In this document: one piece after another, positions 60,856 to 64,000 of the stretch
How the letters are laid out: the number at the start of each line of letters is the position of its first letter
Numbering within the stretch: position 1 is the first letter of the stretch
Source of the DNA: Saccharothrix sp. S26
Lineage (GTDB): Bacteria; Actinomycetota; Actinomycetes; Mycobacteriales; Pseudonocardiaceae
Direction of reading: 5' to 3'
DNA length: 64,000 nucleotides
Assembly: GCF_021390395.1 (NCBI RefSeq)
Contig: NZ_JAJUWT010000033.1
Location: 24,471 to 88,470 of the forward strand
The notes under the pieces: model-generated
The model's input: only the letters and a program-made list of their open reading frames with translations
Databases searched by the model: none
Told to the model about the DNA's origin: nothing
Translations under genes and position numbers: made by a program

Positions 60856-61373
60856 CCGCCCCCGCGTTCGAGGAGTTCCTCTCGCTCTCGGTGGACCTCA
60901 CCGCGTTCGAGGAGACCGACCTGCTCGGCACCGGTCTAGCCCACCAGTACCTGGCCAAGGTGCGCGACGCGTGCGGCGAGGAAGTCGTCACCGCCCTGCT
61001 GGACGCCTACCGGGCGGCCAGGGCCGAGGCGACCGGTGACGACGGGCGACCCGACCCGCGGCGGCTCGACCGGGCCCTGCGCCACCGCGTCTTCAGCGAC
61101 GAGCGCCTCGGACCGGTGGCGCGCAACGTGATCAAGCTGTGGTACGCCGGGACGTGGTACGGCCTGCCACCCGAGTGGACCGACTGCTACGGGGCCCGCC
61201 CGGCGGCCGAGACCTCCACCGTCACGGCCGCCTCCTACCAGGAAGGGCTGCTGTGGCGGGCCATCGCGGCCAATCCACCCGGCGCCAAGGCCCCCGGTTA
61301 CGGCTCGTGGGCCCAGCCGCCTCGCATCGACCCGCGATACCGGAAAGGGCAAGGACATGACGGAACTGGGTGA
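60852..61373 (+). CDS. Dehydrogenase small subunit (gluconate 2-dehydrogenase subunit 3-like)
   Basis: 173 residues. The segments ELLGTGLA-like (DLLGTGLAHQYLAKV), VARNVIKLWYAGTWYGLPPEW and GAKAPGYGSWAQPPRID are typical of small subunits that pair with GMC catalytic subunits. In secreted homologues this subunit carries the Tat signal for the complex; here the N-terminus (MTAPAFEEFLSLSVDL) has none, so the complex should remain in the cytoplasm. It overlaps both neighbours (4 bases with the ferritin-like gene, 17 bases with the next). Confidence 0.85.
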   Translation: MTAPAFEEFLSLSVDLTAFEETDLLGTGLAHQYLAKVRDACGEEVVTALLDAYRAARAEATGDDGRPDPRRLDRALRHRVFSDERLGPVARNVIKLWYAGTWYGLPPEWTDCYGARPAAETSTVTAASYQEGLLWRAIAANPPGAKAPGYGSWAQPPRIDPRYRKGQGHDGTG

Positions 61374-62277
61374 CCGCCTCGGCCCCGACAAGGTGAAGCT
61401 GGGCGTGTGCTGCACGCTGTGGTGGAACGACGACTTCCCCACCATCGACGCCGGCATCCCGTTCGGCCAGGCCGTGAGCGAGATGGCGCTCGCCGGTTTC
61501 GAGGGGTGCAGCATCGGGCACAAGTACCCCTCCGACAACGCCGAGCTGAAGGCCGCCCTCGACCTGCGCGGCCTCCAGGTCTCCGAGCCGTGGACGAGCA
61601 CGTACTTCACGATCGAGAAGATGCGGGAGAAGACGATCTCGGCGTTCGAGACCACGCTGGCCCGCATCAAGGCGCTGGGCGGCAGCGAGGTCGTCGTGGC
61701 CGAGTTCGGCGCGTCCTCGCACCTGCTCCCGATCGACCTGTTCGCCAACCGCCCGGTGTTCACCGACGCGCAGTGGGACGAGCTGACGTCCGGCTTGGAG
61801 GAGCTCGCCGAGATCGCCGACTCGGCCGGGATGAGGCTCAGCTACCACCACCACATGGGCACCGGCGTGATGTTCGGTGACGACGTCGACCGGTTGATGG
61901 AGTCGACTTCGGACCGGGTCCACCTGCTGCTCGACACCGGCCACATCGCGTTCGCCACCGGCGACCCGCTGGCCGCGCTGGACCTGGCCAAGGCGCACGC
62001 CGGCCGCATCGGCCACGTCCACCTCAAGAGCGTCCGGCCGGAGGTCGTCAGCCAGGTGACCGTGGAGGGCCTGTCGTTCCAGGATGCCATCGAGCTGGGC
62101 GTCTTCACCGTGCCCGGCGACGGCGCGATCGACTTCAAGCCCATCCTCGAGGTGCTGGCCGCCGCGGACTACCGCGGGTGGCTGGTCGTGGAAGCCGAGC
62201 AGGACCCGAACAAGGCCAACCCGCTCGCGTACGCCAAGAAGGCCCGCGCCTACCTCGCCGGTCTCCTGGGCCGGTAG
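61357..62277 (+). CDS. TIM-barrel sugar isomerase/epimerase-like enzyme (IolE-like)
   Basis: 306 residues of the AP-endonuclease-2/xylose-isomerase-like TIM-barrel superfamily. Metal-ligand positions are the Glu in VVVAEFG near 111, the His pair in SYHHHMGTG near 166, Asp/His in LLDTGHIAF near 193, His in GHVHLKSV near 223 and Glu in VVEAEQDP near 281. By pattern it resembles inosose dehydratase IolE. In 3-keto-glycoside pathways such proteins perform eliminations or hydrations of the keto sugar, which fits this operon. AAGG precedes the ATG, and the start lies inside the previous gene. Confidence 0.85.
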   Translation: MTELGDRLGPDKVKLGVCCTLWWNDDFPTIDAGIPFGQAVSEMALAGFEGCSIGHKYPSDNAELKAALDLRGLQVSEPWTSTYFTIEKMREKTISAFETTLARIKALGGSEVVVAEFGASSHLLPIDLFANRPVFTDAQWDELTSGLEELAEIADSAGMRLSYHHHMGTGVMFGDDVDRLMESTSDRVHLLLDTGHIAFATGDPLAALDLAKAHAGRIGHVHLKSVRPEVVSQVTVEGLSFQDAIELGVFTVPGDGAIDFKPILEVLAAADYRGWLVVEAEQDPNKANPLAYAKKARAYLAGLLGR

Positions 62278-62328
62278 CGCGCCCGACCGGACGCGGACCG
62301 AACCCACCTCACGCAGAGGACACCACGG

Positions 62329-63384
62329 ATGAACGCGACAGCCGAACGAGACGTGTTCTTCAGCTTCTTCATGTTCACCGCCGACCTGAAGCCGGAGGAT
62401 CCCCGCTACACCAAGGTCCTGATCACCCACCTGAAGGCGTGCGCCGACCTGGGCTACGCCGGCTTCGACCTGCACATCGCCTCCCGGCCACCGGGTGTGG
62501 ACCACCGGCTCGAGGTCGAGAGCTACGCCCGCCTCAAGGAGGCGTTCGACGGCGCGGGGCTGGGCTGGCTGAAGTTCACCACGAACGTCGGGACCACGCG
62601 CACCTTCGACCCGACCTCGCCCTACGAGGAGCAGCGCCGCCAGGCCCTGGCCTACCTCAAGTCGCGCGTCGACATCACCCGCGTCCTGGGTGGCGACTCG
62701 ATCATGTCGGGCCCGTTCCTCTACCCCTACGGCGTCTTCCCGGTCACCGACGACGGCCAGGGCATCTGGAGCGACGCCCTGCTGGACTGGATGCGGCCGC
62801 GCTACCAGGCGGCACGCCCGGTCTTCGAGGAGCTGGCGACGTACGCCGCGCAACGCGGGGTCAAGCTCGCCATCGAACCGGTCAAGAACTGGGAGACGCC
62901 CGCGCCCAACGCGGTCTCGCAGGTGCTGGACTTCCTCGACGACCTCGGGCACGCCCAGTGCGGCGCCACGATCGACACCGCCCAGGTCGTCATGGAGAGC
63001 CAGGGGCCCTCGGTGTTCCGGGACGACGTCGCCCGGGCCGCACGCCTGGGTCGGCTGCTCTACGTCCACGTCTCCGCGCCCGACCGCGGCGCGGTGCACG
63101 ACAGCTGGATCCCCTGGGACGTCGTCCTGCCCGTAGTCGAGCCCCGGTACCGCGGGCCGTACCTGGTCGAGGTGTTCAACGCGATCCCGCCGTTCGACAG
63201 CTCCATGCGGATGACCCGCCGCCGGTTCTGGCGACCCGGCGAGGACGACCCGGTTCCCGGCGTCGACAGCGCCTACGACGTCGCCGCGGCCGGGTTGGCC
63301 GAGCTGCGCGACCAGCTCGCCCGCCACGCCCCGGCCCCTTCCATCCCGGCACCACTGACCGCCGCCCACACCGGGGGCGCCTAA
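62329..63384 (+). CDS. Second TIM-barrel epimerase-like enzyme
   Basis: 351 residues, same superfamily but only distantly similar to its neighbour. Ligand-type residues: Glu in LAIEPVKNWETP near 183, Asp/Thr in ATIDTAQV near 218, His in LYVHVSAPDRG near 241 and Glu in YLVEVFN near 282. It resembles D-psicose/tagatose 3-epimerases and the large subunits of C-glycoside deglycosidases (DgpB/CarB-like), again fitting cleavage or epimerisation of a 3-keto glycoside. AGAGGA lies upstream of the ATG. A 51-base gap follows the previous gene. It is the last gene of the operon, followed by about 290 bases without a supportable gene. Confidence 0.83.
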   Translation: MNATAERDVFFSFFMFTADLKPEDPRYTKVLITHLKACADLGYAGFDLHIASRPPGVDHRLEVESYARLKEAFDGAGLGWLKFTTNVGTTRTFDPTSPYEEQRRQALAYLKSRVDITRVLGGDSIMSGPFLYPYGVFPVTDDGQGIWSDALLDWMRPRYQAARPVFEELATYAAQRGVKLAIEPVKNWETPAPNAVSQVLDFLDDLGHAQCGATIDTAQVVMESQGPSVFRDDVARAARLGRLLYVHVSAPDRGAVHDSWIPWDVVLPVVEPRYRGPYLVEVFNAIPPFDSSMRMTRRRFWRPGEDDPVPGVDSAYDVAAAGLAELRDQLARHAPAPSIPAPLTAAHTGGA

Positions 63385-63678
63385 CCGGCGCGGGCCACAC
63401 CGTCCCACCGCACCGGGAAGGTCCGCGCATGCTCGCCTCGGTGTCCGACCCCGGTGAGACGGACCGGGCCCCGGCAAGCCGATCGAACGGCTGTACCCGC
63501 ATCATGCTGATCAACGGCACGCCGAGCGTCAAGAACACCACCACGTCCTCACCGCAAGCCGGCCGACGTGTTCGGCTGCCGTACGGCGTGGAAGGCCCGG
63601 TAGCGTCGACACCGGGGCCGCGGAATCCGCCCTGATGGACCTACCGGCTCAGGGCCTGTCGGCGTAGACAGGTGCGCC

Positions 63679-63897
63679 ATGGTGAAGATTGCGCGAACCG
63701 CCGCAGCTCTCGTGGCCGCCGCCGTGACGATGTCCGTGCTGACCCCGAGCGCCCACGCCTTGGTGGGCCAGACCTGCACGCTCACCGAGAAGGTGACCTA
63801 CAGCCCGCCGCTGACCAACACACCGCAGACGGTCACGTTCACCGTCGACGGGACGCTCACCGCGTGCACCAACCGGGTGTGCTGCACGGATTGGTGA
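63679..63897 (+). pseudogene. Secreted protein gene truncated by an insertion sequence
   Basis: The remaining 72 residues begin with a good Sec signal peptide (MVKIARTAAALVAAAV, cleavage near SAHA-LVGQ), followed by a beta-rich start (CTLTEKVTYSPPLTNTPQTVTF, here CTLTEKVTYSPP). Related actinobacterial secreted proteins are 130 residues or longer. The frame ends in TGACATCTGAGC, which reads as the tip of an IS3-type element, so the stop codon comes from the insertion. A short palindrome CCTGTC/GACAGG lies just before the gene. Confidence 0.6.
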
Positions 63898-64000
63898 CAT
63901 CTGAGCTGGCTTGCCGTGATGGCGAGCCGGGAGGATGTCGCTGTGCCCAAGCCCTACCCCCGGGAGTTCCGCGACGATGTCGTGCGGGTCGCCCGTGACC
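63895..64000 (+). mobile_element. Left end of an IS3-family element with the start of its OrfA transposase
   Basis: A terminus-like sequence TGACATCTGAGCTGG is followed by GGGAGG and a GTG at 63943. The 19 codons visible translate as PKPYPREFRDDVVRVARD after the start, the characteristic opening of IS3-type OrfA (helix-turn-helix DNA-binding) transposases in actinobacteria. The element continues past the window, so the right end, target duplication and OrfB are not visible. Confidence 0.75.

Noticed and set aside
63429..63635. 68-codon plus-strand ORF with GGAAGG upstream, after the second TIM-barrel gene
   Set aside because: No recognisable pattern, no signal peptide, composition not gene-like. 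Kept only as a weak possibility; the 63385-63678 gap is otherwise empty.

Overview
The window is high-GC actinobacterial chromosome. Strong G/C third positions, GTG starts, GTGA/ATGA overlaps, SARP and IclR regulators and TANNNT leaderless promoters all fit. The gene families (DUF6292, RsbW-like proteins, giant NRPSs with an MbtH partner) suggest a Pseudonocardiaceae-type organism such as Saccharothrix, Lentzea or Actinosynnema. That placement is inferred from gene style, not from a marker gene.

Left flank (1-13.1 kb): a truncated membrane Ser/Thr kinase converges on a four-gene minus-strand operon (FN3/propeller surface protein, MoxR ATPase, DUF58 protein, TgpA-like transglutaminase-fold protein). 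Then come a divergent MarR/YceI pair with a twin operator, a degenerate RsbW-like protein, a secreted beta-trefoil-like protein, a DMT exporter and a small alarmone synthetase.

Centre (13.1-42.7 kb): a non-ribosomal peptide operon. A beta-lactamase-fold serine hydrolase (candidate PBP-type thioesterase) precedes two NRPS genes of 2564 and 6227 residues, an MFS exporter and an MbtH-like protein, and the operon ends at a 12-bp-stem terminator. I read the line as A1-T1 / C2-(A remnant)-T2-E2 / C3-A3-T3 // C4-A4-T4-E4 / C5-A5-T5 / C6-A6-T6-E6 / C7-A7-T7 / C8-A8-T8-E8. Eight modules with epimerases in every even one predict a strictly alternating L-D-L-D-L-D-L-D octapeptide. There is no starter C domain and no terminal TE, and the chain ends on a D-residue, which fits head-to-tail closure by the stand-alone hydrolase. 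Module 2 has lost its adenylation core and keeps only the C-terminal subdomain, so its carrier must be charged in trans or skipped. Modules 4-6 share an acidic, Lys-like code, module 7 has the Thr code, and modules 1 and 8 share one code.

Right flank (42.7-64 kb): a methyltransferase, a large SARP/AfsR-type regulator with a phosphoesterase and a small helical protein, a GT4 glycosyltransferase, DUF6292 and DUF4383 proteins, a second MarR pair with twin operators controlling an EamA exporter fused to an FMN split-barrel domain, a methyltransferase pseudogene broken by one amber codon, and a tandem-duplicated IclR regulator divergent from an aldehyde dehydrogenase. Next is a tightly overlapping catabolic operon (GH15 glucoamylase-like enzyme, Fe-S-type GMC dehydrogenase, VioB-type ferritin-like protein, dehydrogenase small subunit, two TIM-barrel epimerase-like enzymes) that looks like a 3-keto-glycoside or C-glycoside breakdown system. 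The window ends in a secreted-protein gene cut short by the left end of an IS3-type element.
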